NCBI GenBank assembly: GCA_003524085.1
Contig: DOEC01000024.1
Location: forward strand, 1-32,828
Length of the DNA: 32,828 bases
Source of the DNA: Bacillota bacterium
Lineage (GTDB): Bacteria > Bacillota_I > Bacilli_A > RF39 > UBA660
Direction: 5' to 3'
Position numbers and translations under genes: made by a program
The notes under the pieces: generated by a model
Databases searched by the model: none
Told to the model about the DNA's origin: nothing
The model's input: only the letters and a program-made list of their open reading frames with translations
Shown: piece by piece, positions 8,457 through 16,271 of the stretch
How the letters are laid out: each line of letters starts with the position of its first letter
Numbering within the stretch: position 1 is the first letter of the stretch

Positions 8457-9436
8457 TCTATTCCTAAATATTCATATGTTTTGTCTGTTACTTGTCTACC
8501 CCTTATCGTTCTTTTAATGAAACCTTCTTGAAGTAAGAAAGGCTCGATTACATCCTCTATAGTTGTTTGTTCTTCACCAATAGATGCAGCAATACTCTCT
8601 ATCCCAACAGGTCCTCCATTAAATTTATTGATAAGACTTTCTAAGTATTCAATATCTGTTTTATCAAGTCCACTTTCATCTACATTTAGTCTCTTTAAGC
8701 TTTCATTTGTAATACTTTCATTTATAACGTCTAAGCCTTTAACTAAAGCAAAATCACTTACCCTTTTAAGTAGTCTATTTGCAATTCTTGGTGTTCTTCT
8801 ACTTCTTTTTGCAATTATTTCTGCAGCTTTATCATCAATGTTTAAGTTTAGTACTCTTGCACTTCTTTTTACTATAGTTTTTAATTCTTCTGTTGTGTAA
8901 TAATTTAGTTTACAAGTAATACCAAATCTATCTCTTAATGGACTTGATAAGTCTCCAGCCCTTGTGGTTGCCCCCACCAAAGTGAAAGGTGGTAAATCTA
9001 TATTTATATTCCTGCTTTGCCCTTCTGTACCAATTACAATATCTAATTTAAAGTCTTCCATTGCTGAATAAAGTATTTCTTCAATATATCTTGGAATTCT
9101 ATGTATTTCGTCAATAAACAAAACGTCATAAGGTTCTAGTGTGCTTAATATTGCAGCTAAGTCTCCACTTTTTTCAATAGTTGGACCTGAAGCTGTTTTA
9201 ATGTTTACTCCTAACTCGTTTGCAATTATATGTGAAAGTGTAGTTTTTCCTAGTCCTGGAGGACCATAAAGTAAAACATGGTCTAAGCTAGTGTTTCTCA
9301 TTTTTGCAGCTGTTACAAAGACTTTTATGTTTTCTTTAACATCAGTTTGACCTATGTATTCGTCAAAAACTTGCGGCCTTATTGTTTTCTCAAAGTTATC
9401 ACTTTCTTGATATTCACTTTTTAGTTCACTATTCAT
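8450..9436 (-). CDS. ruvB: Holliday junction branch migration ATPase RuvB
   Basis: RuvB is the hexameric motor that drives branch migration with RuvA. It has Walker A 'GPPGLGKTTLS' near residues 59-69, Walker B 'VLFIDEIHR', the family stretch 'LVGATTRAGDLSSPLRDRFG', and a C-terminal winged helix 'GPVGIESIAASIGE' to 'RGRQVTD'. The length (328 aa) is normal. It follows ruvA by 14 nt with an AGGAG site and ends in the shared hairpin. No ruvC is present, as usual in Bacillota. Confidence 0.97.
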   Translation of the reverse strand: MNSELKSEYQESDNFEKTIRPQVFDEYIGQTDVKENIKVFVTAAKMRNTSLDHVLLYGPPGLGKTTLSHIIANELGVNIKTASGPTIEKSGDLAAILSTLEPYDVLFIDEIHRIPRYIEEILYSAMEDFKLDIVIGTEGQSRNINIDLPPFTLVGATTRAGDLSSPLRDRFGITCKLNYYTTEELKTIVKRSARVLNLNIDDKAAEIIAKRSRRTPRIANRLLKRVSDFALVKGLDVINESITNESLKRLNVDESGLDKTDIEYLESLINKFNGGPVGIESIAASIGEEQTTIEDVIEPFLLQEGFIKRTIRGRQVTDKTYEYLGIEK

Positions 9437-9450
9437 AAGTACTCCTTTCT

Positions 9451-9999
9451 TTATCTAAATAATAATTTTAATGCTTCTTTTATTTGATTTTCAATTGATA
9501 AACTCTTATCAATTTCTTTAGCTATTTTAGATATATCTTGTTTTTTATATCCAAGGCTTACTAAAGCTTCAACAAGCTCATTATTTACCTCGTTCTTTTC
9601 ATTCCCCGTTACAAGTTTTCCTCTTAAGTCTAGAATTATTTGTCTTGCTAATTTCTCTCCTACTTTAGGAAATTTTTGTAAGTATAATATATTTTCTCTT
9701 TCAATTGCGTCTATTACACCACTAGCCTTACCACCTGCAAGTATACCAATGGCTGTTTTAGGACCTAACCCTTTTACGCCGATTAACTTTAAAAATAATT
9801 CTCTTTCTTCATTTGTAATAAATCCATATAAAGAATACTCGTCTTCCTTAATATAATTATATAAATATACTTTTATAGTACTATCAAGTTCAAAACTGTA
9901 AGGGTTTGGTGTGTTTACTTTAAATCCTACTCCATAAGTTTCTATAACAATATATGAAGGATACACATCACTTACTTTACCATATATATAGTCTAACAT
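9451..9999 (-). CDS. ruvA: Holliday junction-binding protein RuvA
   Basis: RuvA tetramers hold the four-way junction for RuvB. It opens with 'MLDYIYGKVSDVYP', followed by the OB-fold domain, the helix-hairpin-helix region 'LIGVKGLGPKTAIGIL' and 'FPKVGEKLARQIILDL', and a C domain with 'EALVSLGYKKQDI'. I chose the ATG at 9999 because GGTGAAG lies at the right distance; an upstream GTG at 10008 would add three residues and lies inside that site. A TATAAA with a TGT extension sits between the ftsW terminator and this start, so ruvAB probably has its own promoter. Confidence 0.95.
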   Translation of the reverse strand: MLDYIYGKVSDVYPSYIVIETYGVGFKVNTPNPYSFELDSTIKVYLYNYIKEDEYSLYGFITNEERELFLKLIGVKGLGPKTAIGILAGGKASGVIDAIERENILYLQKFPKVGEKLARQIILDLRGKLVTGNEKNEVNNELVEALVSLGYKKQDISKIAKEIDKSLSIENQIKEALKLLFR

Positions 10000-10024
10000 A
10001 ATCTTCACCCATATTAATTTTATA

Positions 10025-10062
10025 ACAAAAAGACTAACAAAACAAGAGTTGTTAATCTTTTT
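10025..10062 (-). terminator. Terminator of the ftsW-like gene
   Basis: A 12-bp stem (10029-10040 with 10049-10060, one mismatch) lies 12 nt after the stop and is followed by a T-run on the minus strand. Confidence 0.7.
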
Positions 10063-10072
10063 TATAGTTTTT

Positions 10073-11233
10073 TTAAATTCTTGCTATTTCATTTTTTGTT
10101 TTAGTAATCTTGTTTTCAACACAAACTCTTTGAACTATAAACATACATAATATCAAGTTTGCTGTAAAAGATCCACCATAACTCAAAAATGGCACTGGTA
10201 CACCAGTAAGTGGAATAAGCGCTAGTATCCCTAAGAAGTTTACCATTAAGTGTAAAAAAATATATATAGCTATTCCATAACACATAATTGAGTTTCTTAA
10301 GTTTACACTTTCTTTTGCAATTTTTACAATCCTATATAGTATATACATGTAACCAAATATAAATAATATACTAAATATTAAGCCCATTTCTTCAACCATT
10401 ATTGGGAAAATAAAGTCAGTATGTGCTTCTGGTAAGTATAGGTATTTTTGAGTTGAGTTACCTAAACCTTTTCCAAATAAACCTCCGTTATTTATCGCAA
10501 TAAAACCGTTGCAAACTTGATAACCTGTTTCTTCTGTGTATCTCGTACAAGGAGCTTTAAATGTAAGACGAGACTTTTGCATGTCGTTTAAAAAGTCACT
10601 TCCACTTAGTATAAAAACTGCACCAATTACAGCAACTGTACCGCCTATAATCTTAAGCATTTTAGCCCAGTCATTAGATGGAAATGGAATAGCTAAGAAT
10701 GTAAGAAAAACTATTCCAGCAATTATAATAGCAGTTCCCAAATCAGGTTGTAAAGCTACTAGTAAAAATATTATAAAACCTAAAGCTAAAGGTGCAAAAA
10801 ATTCATATTTTAAATTTTTCTTATCAGCCATGTTATTATAATATATCGCCATAAAAAGTATTATTATTGTTTTTGCAAATTCACTTGGCTGGAAAGTAAA
10901 GAATTTAAAGTCTATCCAGCTTTTTGCACCGGACATTACTTTACCATTAATTAATAAGAATATTAGCGTACCTAAAATAAATAAAACTCCAAAAGAAACA
11001 AGTTTTTTGTATTTATATAAAGGCATTCTAAGTATTATGAAAAGTCCCATTAAATAGGCACCAAATACGAATATGCACTGTCTTATAAAGAAGTAATATG
11101 GACTTTCTTTGTATGATAAAACCGCGCTGACGTTTGATGCTGAAAGCACCATAATCACACCAACTATACTATATAAAATGCACATTATAAATAATGGCTT
11201 ATCCATTTTACTAAATATACTTACCTTCTTCAT
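10073..11233 (-). CDS. FtsW/RodA/SpoVE-family peptidoglycan polymerase
   Basis: This SEDS glycosyltransferase polymerises lipid II with a partner class B penicillin-binding protein. It has about ten membrane segments. The signature stretches are 'FQPSEFAKTIIILFMAIYY', 'ALQPDLGTA', 'GKGLGNSTQKYLYLPEAHTD' and 'PFLSYGGSFTANL'. At 386 aa it fits all three subfamilies, which I cannot separate here; no mur or pbp genes are nearby. The start has only a weak ribosome-binding site. An extended -10 (TGGTATTAT) lies close upstream. Its presence shows the organism makes a wall. Confidence 0.9.
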   Translation of the reverse strand: MKKVSIFSKMDKPLFIMCILYSIVGVIMVLSASNVSAVLSYKESPYYFFIRQCIFVFGAYLMGLFIILRMPLYKYKKLVSFGVLFILGTLIFLLINGKVMSGAKSWIDFKFFTFQPSEFAKTIIILFMAIYYNNMADKKNLKYEFFAPLALGFIIFLLVALQPDLGTAIIIAGIVFLTFLAIPFPSNDWAKMLKIIGGTVAVIGAVFILSGSDFLNDMQKSRLTFKAPCTRYTEETGYQVCNGFIAINNGGLFGKGLGNSTQKYLYLPEAHTDFIFPIMVEEMGLIFSILFIFGYMYILYRIVKIAKESVNLRNSIMCYGIAIYIFLHLMVNFLGILALIPLTGVPVPFLSYGGSFTANLILCMFIVQRVCVENKITKTKNEIARI

Positions 11234-11350
11234 ATTATCACTATATATATAATACCATATTTAAGTCCAAAAATGAACTAGTTTTTTTGTATTTTATGTA
11301 AAAAGATCCTTTTTTTTAAAGTCTTTATTTATTTAATTTTAAAGTACTAA

Positions 11351-11490
11351 CGTTTTTCTAAACTACAAGTTTTTAATAAATGTTTTAGTTTCACTACTAA
11401 GATAACTTCCCTTTAATAATAAATATATTGAATATCTTTATTATTAATAAGTTTCTTTATTTCATTTAAAGATGTAGTATTACTTTTCTC
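11351..11490 (-). pseudogene. Decayed inverted fragment of the TroA-like lipoprotein gene
   Basis: Read on the minus strand, 11470-11351 matches 8213-8332 of the lipoprotein gene at roughly 85-90 % over about 120 nt by eye, including 'AAGAAACTTATTAATAA' and 'CTTAGTAGTGAAACT'. The copy has a 1-nt deletion (TATGTATT becomes TATTATT) and an in-frame TAG where the intact gene reads Tyr-Asn. Weaker likeness continues to about 11490. The rest of 11234-11736 holds the ftsW-like promoter on one side and the yjcZ-like promoter region on the other; I see no other gene in it. Confidence 0.75.
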
Positions 11491-11736
11491 TAATACTTGA
11501 TTATTTCAAACATTTTTCTCTTACACTTTTCAATTTTTCAATACTAAAAGATACTTTTACATATTCATTATTTATCACAATTCTTCACTCCACGAAGTAA
11601 TATTTCACCATGATTGTACCAAATATGCAACATCTTTTAAAGTGTAATATTAAATTTTCTTTAAATTTGGGTGTTTACTATGTCAAATTCCAAGTTTTTG
11701 CTTATATTATTATAGAAGATAAAAGGAGGGAATTTT

Positions 11737-11919
11737 ATGTATTACTACGGATATAGTGGAGGATACGGAAATACTGGATATAATACTTGTTGTCCTACAT
11801 ACGGTGGATACGGTTACAATAACTATGGCGGATATGGATATGGCGCTGCTATAATTCTTGTACTATTTATTCTTTTAGTTGTTGTTTTTGGAGCAGGTTT
11901 CTTAAACTACAATAATTAA
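11737..11919 (+). CDS. YjcZ-like tiny glycine/tyrosine-rich membrane protein
   Basis: The protein has 60 aa. Residues 1-36 are almost only Gly, Tyr, Asn and Cys. A single hydrophobic segment (about 37-56) follows and it ends LNYNN. This is the build of the YjcZ/tiny transmembrane family (PF09680 type) of Bacillus spores and coats. The ribosome-binding site (GGAGGG) is strong. The upstream -10-like TATTAT lacks a clear -35, so a sporulation sigma factor is possible but not shown. It ends in a hairpin shared with folA. Function is unknown beyond the family association with sporulation. Confidence 0.75.
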   Translation: MYYYGYSGGYGNTGYNTCCPTYGGYGYNNYGGYGYGAAIILVLFILLVVVFGAGFLNYNN

Positions 11920-11920
11920 A

Positions 11921-11946
11921 AAAAAGGAAGTCTAGTCTTCCTTTTT
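11921..11946. terminator. Bidirectional terminator between the yjcZ-like gene and folA
   Basis: Perfect 10-bp stem: AAAAAGGAAG (11921-11930) with CTTCCTTTTT (11937-11946). The folA stop (TAG, 11932-11934) is in the 6-nt loop. Confidence 0.85.
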
Positions 11947-12411
11947 GCGTGTATAAATTTTTCTTTTATATGTTAAATCTTCACTGTGATACTCTCCTAT
12001 TACATCACTAATAAATTCTTCATTATTTATTATAGGAAAATACTTATCAGCTACGTGAGAATCGTCTACTATAGTTAAAATCATTCTATCTGTATACGGC
12101 ATCATTTCTTCATATATTTTAGCTCCACCTATAACATAGATGTTTTCACTAGCAAAATCAGTTCTAAGTAGTTCATCAATAGACTTAAACACCCTATAAT
12201 CTTCTGTTGTCTCTAGTGTTTTAGATATTACTAAGTATTTTCTACCTTCTAACTTTTTAGGTAAGCTTAAAAGTGTGTTTCTTCCCATTAATATATAATG
12301 ATTATATGTAACAAGTTTAAAAAACTCTAAATCTTCTTTTATATGCCAGATTAATTTGTTGTTTAGTCCAAGTTCGTTATTTTTTCCAATACATGCAATT
12401 ATAGTATACAT
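11932..12411 (-). CDS. folA: Dihydrofolate reductase
   Basis: This enzyme reduces dihydrofolate to tetrahydrofolate with NADPH and regenerates the cofactor that ThyA consumes. 'IGKNNELGLNNKLIWHIKEDLEFFK' gives the N-terminal substrate loop, 'ILMGRNTLLSLPKKLEGRKYLVISK' the cofactor loop, and 'IYVIGGAKIYEEMMPYTDRMILT' the conserved Gly-Gly turn. The length (159 aa) is normal. The gene is 2 nt downstream of thyA, so the pair is one operon, as is common. Confidence 0.95.
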   Translation of the reverse strand: MYTIIACIGKNNELGLNNKLIWHIKEDLEFFKLVTYNHYILMGRNTLLSLPKKLEGRKYLVISKTLETTEDYRVFKSIDELLRTDFASENIYVIGGAKIYEEMMPYTDRMILTIVDDSHVADKYFPIINNEEFISDVIGEYHSEDLTYKRKIYTRKKED

Positions 12412-12413
12412 AT

Positions 12414-13496
12414 TTACTCACTTACTGGAAAATTAATCTTTCCTAAATCTTTATAGTTTAGTACTTTAATGTCTTTACACTCATCATCATTATTAAATTT
12501 ATAGAAATCTTTCACATCAGGATTTACCCATAACTCTGGACTTGGTGGGTTTAACACATAATCACATACTTTAACTTTCAAATCAGTACTCTTTAATACA
12601 TCAGGAACAATTCCTTTTTTTAAATTAATTAGCTCTTCTTTAGTTAAAGTTTTTAGTATTTTATCATACTCCTCTTTGTAATTTTGAAGTTGTCCTTCTA
12701 ACCAAGTTCTATTTTTGTACCCTTCGTATATACTTAGTGTTTTCCCTCTTTCAATAAGTTCTTTTATTTTTTCAACTTGATTAACATAGATATGAGCATC
12801 TTTAATACTCCAACTAAGTGTTCCAACTTTATAGCCCCCGACTCTTGCATATAAGTGCATTAAAGCTGCAAATTGAGTTACATTAAATGGTAAACCTAAA
12901 GGTACATCACAACTTCTTTGGTGTACATACATGTTTAGTGTTCCGTTTGTAATATCTACTTCATGACTCCATACACAAGGTCTTAAAACTCCTTTATCCA
13001 AGTGACAGTTATACCATAAGCTCATTACATTATCTCTTGCTTCAGGGTGATTTTTAATTATATCAAGTACTCTATCTACACCTTTATATTTGTTTACAAT
13101 GTAGCCGTATGCTTCACCAATAGTGCCAGCATATTCTTTACCAAAGTATTTATGAATTTCTTTAATTTCGTGTGAACCATCCGAATTTAATACTTTTTGC
13201 TTTGCATTCCAGTAACCATCCAAGTCTATCTTCCATTCATCCCAAATAGATACTCTTCTATCTTGAAGCCAATTAACATCATTACTTCCAACTTGATATA
13301 TCCAAAGTAATTCTAAAAAAGCTTGTCTACTAAATAGTTTTTTTACAGTTAGGATTGGAAACTCTTTACTAACATCTAAATTAAAATTATAGCTAGGTAT
13401 CTTAATAGTATTATTAATAGTTCTATTCTCTACTTCCTTCCCCTCATTTAATATCTTTTTACATAGTCTTAAATATTCTTCATCCCATTTTAACAT
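12414..13496 (-). CDS. thyA: Thymidylate synthase ThyA, long form
   Basis: ThyA methylates dUMP to dTMP using methylene-tetrahydrofolate and feeds dihydrofolate to FolA. The nucleophile is Cys174 in 'LRPCVW'. 'QRSCDVPLGLPFN' (193-205) and 'DAHIYVNQ' (233-240) are the conserved dUMP-binding stretches, although the Cys region departs from the usual LPPCH. At 360 aa it is about 80-95 aa longer than common ThyA, with extra sequence near 100-140 and in the C-terminal third. I start at 13496 because GGAGGT lies 8 nt upstream; the ATG at 13511 would overlap that site. Confidence 0.92.
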   Translation of the reverse strand: MLKWDEEYLRLCKKILNEGKEVENRTINNTIKIPSYNFNLDVSKEFPILTVKKLFSRQAFLELLWIYQVGSNDVNWLQDRRVSIWDEWKIDLDGYWNAKQKVLNSDGSHEIKEIHKYFGKEYAGTIGEAYGYIVNKYKGVDRVLDIIKNHPEARDNVMSLWYNCHLDKGVLRPCVWSHEVDITNGTLNMYVHQRSCDVPLGLPFNVTQFAALMHLYARVGGYKVGTLSWSIKDAHIYVNQVEKIKELIERGKTLSIYEGYKNRTWLEGQLQNYKEEYDKILKTLTKEELINLKKGIVPDVLKSTDLKVKVCDYVLNPPSPELWVNPDVKDFYKFNNDDECKDIKVLNYKDLGKINFPVSE

Positions 13497-13515
13497 TTGT
13501 ATTACCTCCATTAAA

Positions 13516-13544
13516 AGAATAACATTTTTAAATAGCTAAATCAA
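13516..13544 (-). promoter_or_regulatory. Vegetative promoter of thyA-folA
   Basis: TTGATT (13539-13544), 17 bp, TATTCT (13516-13521) with a TGT extension. It lies directly upstream of the thyA ribosome-binding site. Confidence 0.6.
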
Positions 13545-13570
13545 GAGTTTAACTATATATTTTTAAAATA

Positions 13571-13599
13571 TTGATTTTTAGTGTTTTTTTTGGTACAAT
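13571..13599 (+). promoter_or_regulatory. Vegetative promoter of def
   Basis: TTGATT (13571-13576), 17 bp, TACAAT (13594-13599) with a TGG extension. It is divergent from the thyA promoter. Confidence 0.7.
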
Positions 13600-13624
13600 A
13601 TAGCATGAAAAAAGAGGTGTTACT

Positions 13625-14173
13625 ATGTTAAAATTATGTGATATATTAGATGAAAAAGAGAAAGTTTTACATGAAGTAAGTACTGAAGCAACTTTTCCAC
13701 TTGATAAAAAATATTTTGAATTAATTGATGAAGCTTATAATTATTTAAGACTTAGCCAAGATGATGAGAAAGCAAAAGAATTGGATTTAAGACCTGGTAT
13801 GGGCCTTGCATTTTGTCAGCTAGGTGTTTTAAAAAGAATATTCATTATATCTTATAAAAACGAAGATGGAGAATTTACTGAGTATACAGTAATTAACCCT
13901 AGATTAATAAGTCACTCAAATGAACTTGTTTATGTTGAAGAAGGAGAAGGTTGTTTGAGTGTAAATAGAGATGTTAAAGGTATTGTTCCAAGGTACGCTA
14001 GAATAACTGTAGGTTATTATGATATAAATGGAAATTATGTTGAATCTAGAGTTAGAGAAGAAATGTCAGTAGCATTTCAACATGAAATGGATCACTTGGA
14101 TGGCATTATGTTTACTGATAAAATTGATAAAAAGAATCCATATAAAAATATGGATAAAATGAGAGCTATTTAA
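13625..14173 (+). CDS. def: Peptide deformylase
   Basis: Def removes the formyl group from new polypeptides. Motif 2 'EGCLS' (108-112) supplies Cys110, and motif 3 'QHEMDH' (152-157) supplies His153, His157 and the catalytic Glu154. Motif 1 reads 'GMGLAFCQLG' instead of the usual GxGLAAPQxG but keeps Gln65. The length (182 aa) fits the type 2 enzyme of Bacillota. The start has AGAGGTG at good spacing. The TAA stop is followed by a separate gene after about 60 nt. Confidence 0.93.
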   Translation: MLKLCDILDEKEKVLHEVSTEATFPLDKKYFELIDEAYNYLRLSQDDEKAKELDLRPGMGLAFCQLGVLKRIFIISYKNEDGEFTEYTVINPRLISHSNELVYVEEGEGCLSVNRDVKGIVPRYARITVGYYDINGNYVESRVREEMSVAFQHEMDHLDGIMFTDKIDKKNPYKNMDKMRAI

Positions 14174-14235
14174 AATTAGTTCTTTTCTTTTTGATAAAAA
14201 TATTATATAATCATATTAAGATAAGGGGTGGTGAA

Positions 14236-14739
14236 ATGAAGAATATATGGAGAATTATTTTTTGGGGGATTATTTTAATTATATCTTTATGTGCTGGGGT
14301 GTTAGGAGTTATTTATAGTAATCAAAATTTCAATAAAAGGAAAAATGATCTAGTAAATATCGTTGAAACTTTTAATAGTAACCAACTTATAAATAATTAT
14401 AAAAAAATTGATGTTAATCTAAATGCTAAATTAAGTGATAAGAATATTATTGTGTCTTATACTGGTAACGTAAATAAAGATTATATATTTAAATTTAAAA
14501 AGAATTATTTAGAGACCACTATTAGTAAAAATGATAGCATTGCTGATATAGTTGTAATGCTTATAACTGATAGTGTTTCTACCATTCATGGCGAAGCTCA
14601 AAATAGTATAAATGATTTATTTAATAGTAACATTTATAACTTTAAATTTAGTGATGGAATATCTTATACTGATAAAACTGATAAATTTATAGTTAAAATT
14701 AATTTAGATAATTACATAAAAAATAGAACTAGTGATTAG
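14236..14739 (+). CDS. Membrane-anchored protein of unknown function
   Basis: The protein has 167 aa. Residues 4-26 are one hydrophobic segment ending in a Gly-Val-rich stretch. The rest is a polar, Asn/Lys/Ser-rich domain with alternating beta-like strands that should lie outside the cell. There is no lipobox and no family I recognise. I chose the ATG at 14236 because GGGGTGG lies 6-12 nt upstream; an upstream in-frame ATG at 14191 has no such site. A TATAAT lies at about 14204. It converges on the next gene and shares a hairpin with it. Confidence 0.7.
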   Translation: MKNIWRIIFWGIILIISLCAGVLGVIYSNQNFNKRKNDLVNIVETFNSNQLINNYKKIDVNLNAKLSDKNIIVSYTGNVNKDYIFKFKKNYLETTISKNDSIADIVVMLITDSVSTIHGEAQNSINDLFNSNIYNFKFSDGISYTDKTDKFIVKINLDNYIKNRTSD

Positions 14740-14752
14740 TTCTATTTTAATT
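14722..14752. terminator. Bidirectional terminator holding two stop codons
   Basis: 10-bp stem AATAGAACTA (14722-14731) with TAGTTCTATT (14737-14746). TAG of the plus-strand gene (14737-14739) and TAG of the minus-strand gene (14742-14744) both lie in the right arm. Confidence 0.85.
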
Positions 14753-15323
14753 TTAAAATATTTTCATTATAACTTTTGGTTTCGCTTACAGTTTTTCTTA
14801 ATTCATAATTTAAAAGAAGTAATATTTTATCATTTAGTCTATATTTATTTAATAAGTCTTTTACTTTGCTTATTGTTAACTCTGAATAGTTAGATATCTC
14901 TTCTAAAGTGATATTAAACTTCTTACTTACACACATTGCGAACAGTAAATTAGCAGATAGACCATTTCTTGTATATTCATATGATAATAAAGTATCATGA
15001 TTTAGTCCTTCTTCTAATAAACCACAGTGGTTTAAAATACTTAATTTTTTTCTAAAGTCATAATAGTCTGTTAAATAAATATTTTTGTGTCTTCTAAAAT
15101 ATAATTTTATTCCCTCTTCATCTAAACCATGTGCAACTAACAAATCAACTATATAACTAATTGTTTTTTCTACGCTTCCCATTTCTACTTGAATGTTAGT
15201 TAAATAAAACTTAGCTATTTTGTTTAACACTTGGTTATTAAAACCAAACCTTTCTCTAATATTAGTGCACTCATCTATTACACTTTGTCTTCTTTCTTCG
15301 GTAACTTTACCAACGTATTGCAT
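14742..15323 (-). CDS. All-helical protein of unknown function (mTERF-like repeat pattern)
   Basis: The protein has 193 aa with no membrane segment and is predicted by eye to be nearly all helix. Residues about 55-105 read 'IVDLLVAHGLDEEGIKLYF', then 'HKNIYLTDYYDFRKKLSIL', then 'NHCGLLEEG'. This alternation of a 'LL..GL....I' helix with a 'p..l......' helix resembles mTERF or other helical solenoid repeats, but I cannot assign a family. The start follows AGGGGGT at good spacing. It has an almost perfect promoter whose -35 sits between the arms of an 11-bp inverted repeat, so the gene is probably repressed by a dimeric regulator. Confidence 0.65.
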   Translation of the reverse strand: MQYVGKVTEERRQSVIDECTNIRERFGFNNQVLNKIAKFYLTNIQVEMGSVEKTISYIVDLLVAHGLDEEGIKLYFRRHKNIYLTDYYDFRKKLSILNHCGLLEEGLNHDTLLSYEYTRNGLSANLLFAMCVSKKFNITLEEISNYSELTISKVKDLLNKYRLNDKILLLLNYELRKTVSETKSYNENILKLK

Positions 15324-15348
15324 CTCAATACCCCCTTAACTGATTATA

Positions 15349-15377
15349 ATTATACCATATTAAGTACAAATTGTCAA
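15349..15377 (-). promoter_or_regulatory. Consensus promoter of the 193-aa gene
   Basis: TTGACA (15372-15377), 17 bp, TATAAT (15349-15354) with a TGG extension. Both hexamers are perfect, the strongest promoter in the window by sequence. Confidence 0.85.
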
Positions 15378-15391
15378 CACTTTGTACTTAA
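15360..15391. promoter_or_regulatory. Operator-like 11-bp perfect inverted repeat around the -35
   Basis: TTAAGTACAAA (15360-15370) and TTTGTACTTAA (15381-15391) form a perfect inverted repeat with a 10-bp spacer. The -35 hexamer lies in the spacer. No T-run follows, so a protein-binding site is more likely than a terminator. The right arm ends one base before the rbgA stop codon. Confidence 0.7.
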
Positions 15392-16270
15392 TTAATTACA
15401 TCTATCAAAAGTTATACCCTTTAATGTTCCATTTTTAATAGAATTAATTATAAATAAGTTTATTCTATCAAAGTCAGGCTCTCCACCTACTTTAGGATAG
15501 TTTTTATATTTTCCAATGTTTTCGTATAATTCATATATTTCTTCTTCATTAAAGTAATCTATTCCAAACACATTTTTTAGAATGTCTTTATAATATAAGT
15601 TAAGTGTATTTAAAATGTAAACACATACTTCATCAAGTGGAAGAACTTCTTCTTTTATTATTGTCATACTTGCCAAATTAAAAGCTGTTAATTCACTATC
15701 AAACTTTGGCCATAAAACTCCTGGAGTATCAATTAAATCAATTTTATCGTTAATTTTAACCATGTTAATGTTTTTAGTAACACCTGGCATATTTCCAACT
15801 GTTTGAACTTTTTTATTTACTAGATTATTAATTAGTGTACTCTTCCCTACGTTTGATACACCCACTACCATGACTTTTGCTTTCTTTGGAAGTAAACCTT
15901 TCTCTTTTCTCTTTAAGTTTACATTTGACATTAAAGAGTTTACCGCATCCACTATTTTATTTTTAACGTTCTTATCATTAAGTTCGCTTAATATTACAGT
16001 ATAGCCTTTCTTTTCATAAAAGTTTTTCCATTTAAGTGTTTCTTCCTTATCACATAAGTCATACTTACTAAACACTAATATTTTTTCTTTATTTTTTGTA
16101 AATTCATTTATATCATTTATAAAAGAACTTTTTGGAATTCTAGCATCAACTACGTGCACAACTACATCTACTAAATCTATTCTTTCTTTAATTTGTCTTT
16201 TGGTTTTAGCCATGTGGCCTGGATACCAGTTAATATTTGTTTTTTGGAAACTTTTTTCTTCATTTGACAT
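15392..16270 (-). CDS. rbgA: Ribosome biogenesis GTPase RbgA (YlqF)
   Basis: This GTPase acts in late assembly of the large ribosomal subunit. It is circularly permuted: 'INWYPGHMAKTKRQIKE' at the N end, then G4 'FSKYDL', then G1 'GVSNVGKSTLINNL', G2 around 'PGVTKN' and G3 'DTPGVLWP', then a helical C domain. About 292 aa, normal. I start at 16270 (MSNEEKS), 1 nt after the stop of the upstream kilA-N gene, implying coupled translation. An ATG at 16291 is possible but has no ribosome-binding site. Its natural upstream neighbour has been displaced by the island. Confidence 0.92.
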   Translation of the reverse strand: MSNEEKSFQKTNINWYPGHMAKTKRQIKERIDLVDVVVHVVDARIPKSSFINDINEFTKNKEKILVFSKYDLCDKEETLKWKNFYEKKGYTVILSELNDKNVKNKIVDAVNSLMSNVNLKRKEKGLLPKKAKVMVVGVSNVGKSTLINNLVNKKVQTVGNMPGVTKNINMVKINDKIDLIDTPGVLWPKFDSELTAFNLASMTIIKEEVLPLDEVCVYILNTLNLYYKDILKNVFGIDYFNEEEIYELYENIGKYKNYPKVGGEPDFDRINLFIINSIKNGTLKGITFDRCN

Positions 16271-16271
16271 T

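Noticed and set aside
11305..11325. AAAAAGATCCTTTTT as a terminator
   Set aside because: The palindrome has no loop and sits between the pseudogene and the ftsW-like promoter, where no transcript needs to end.
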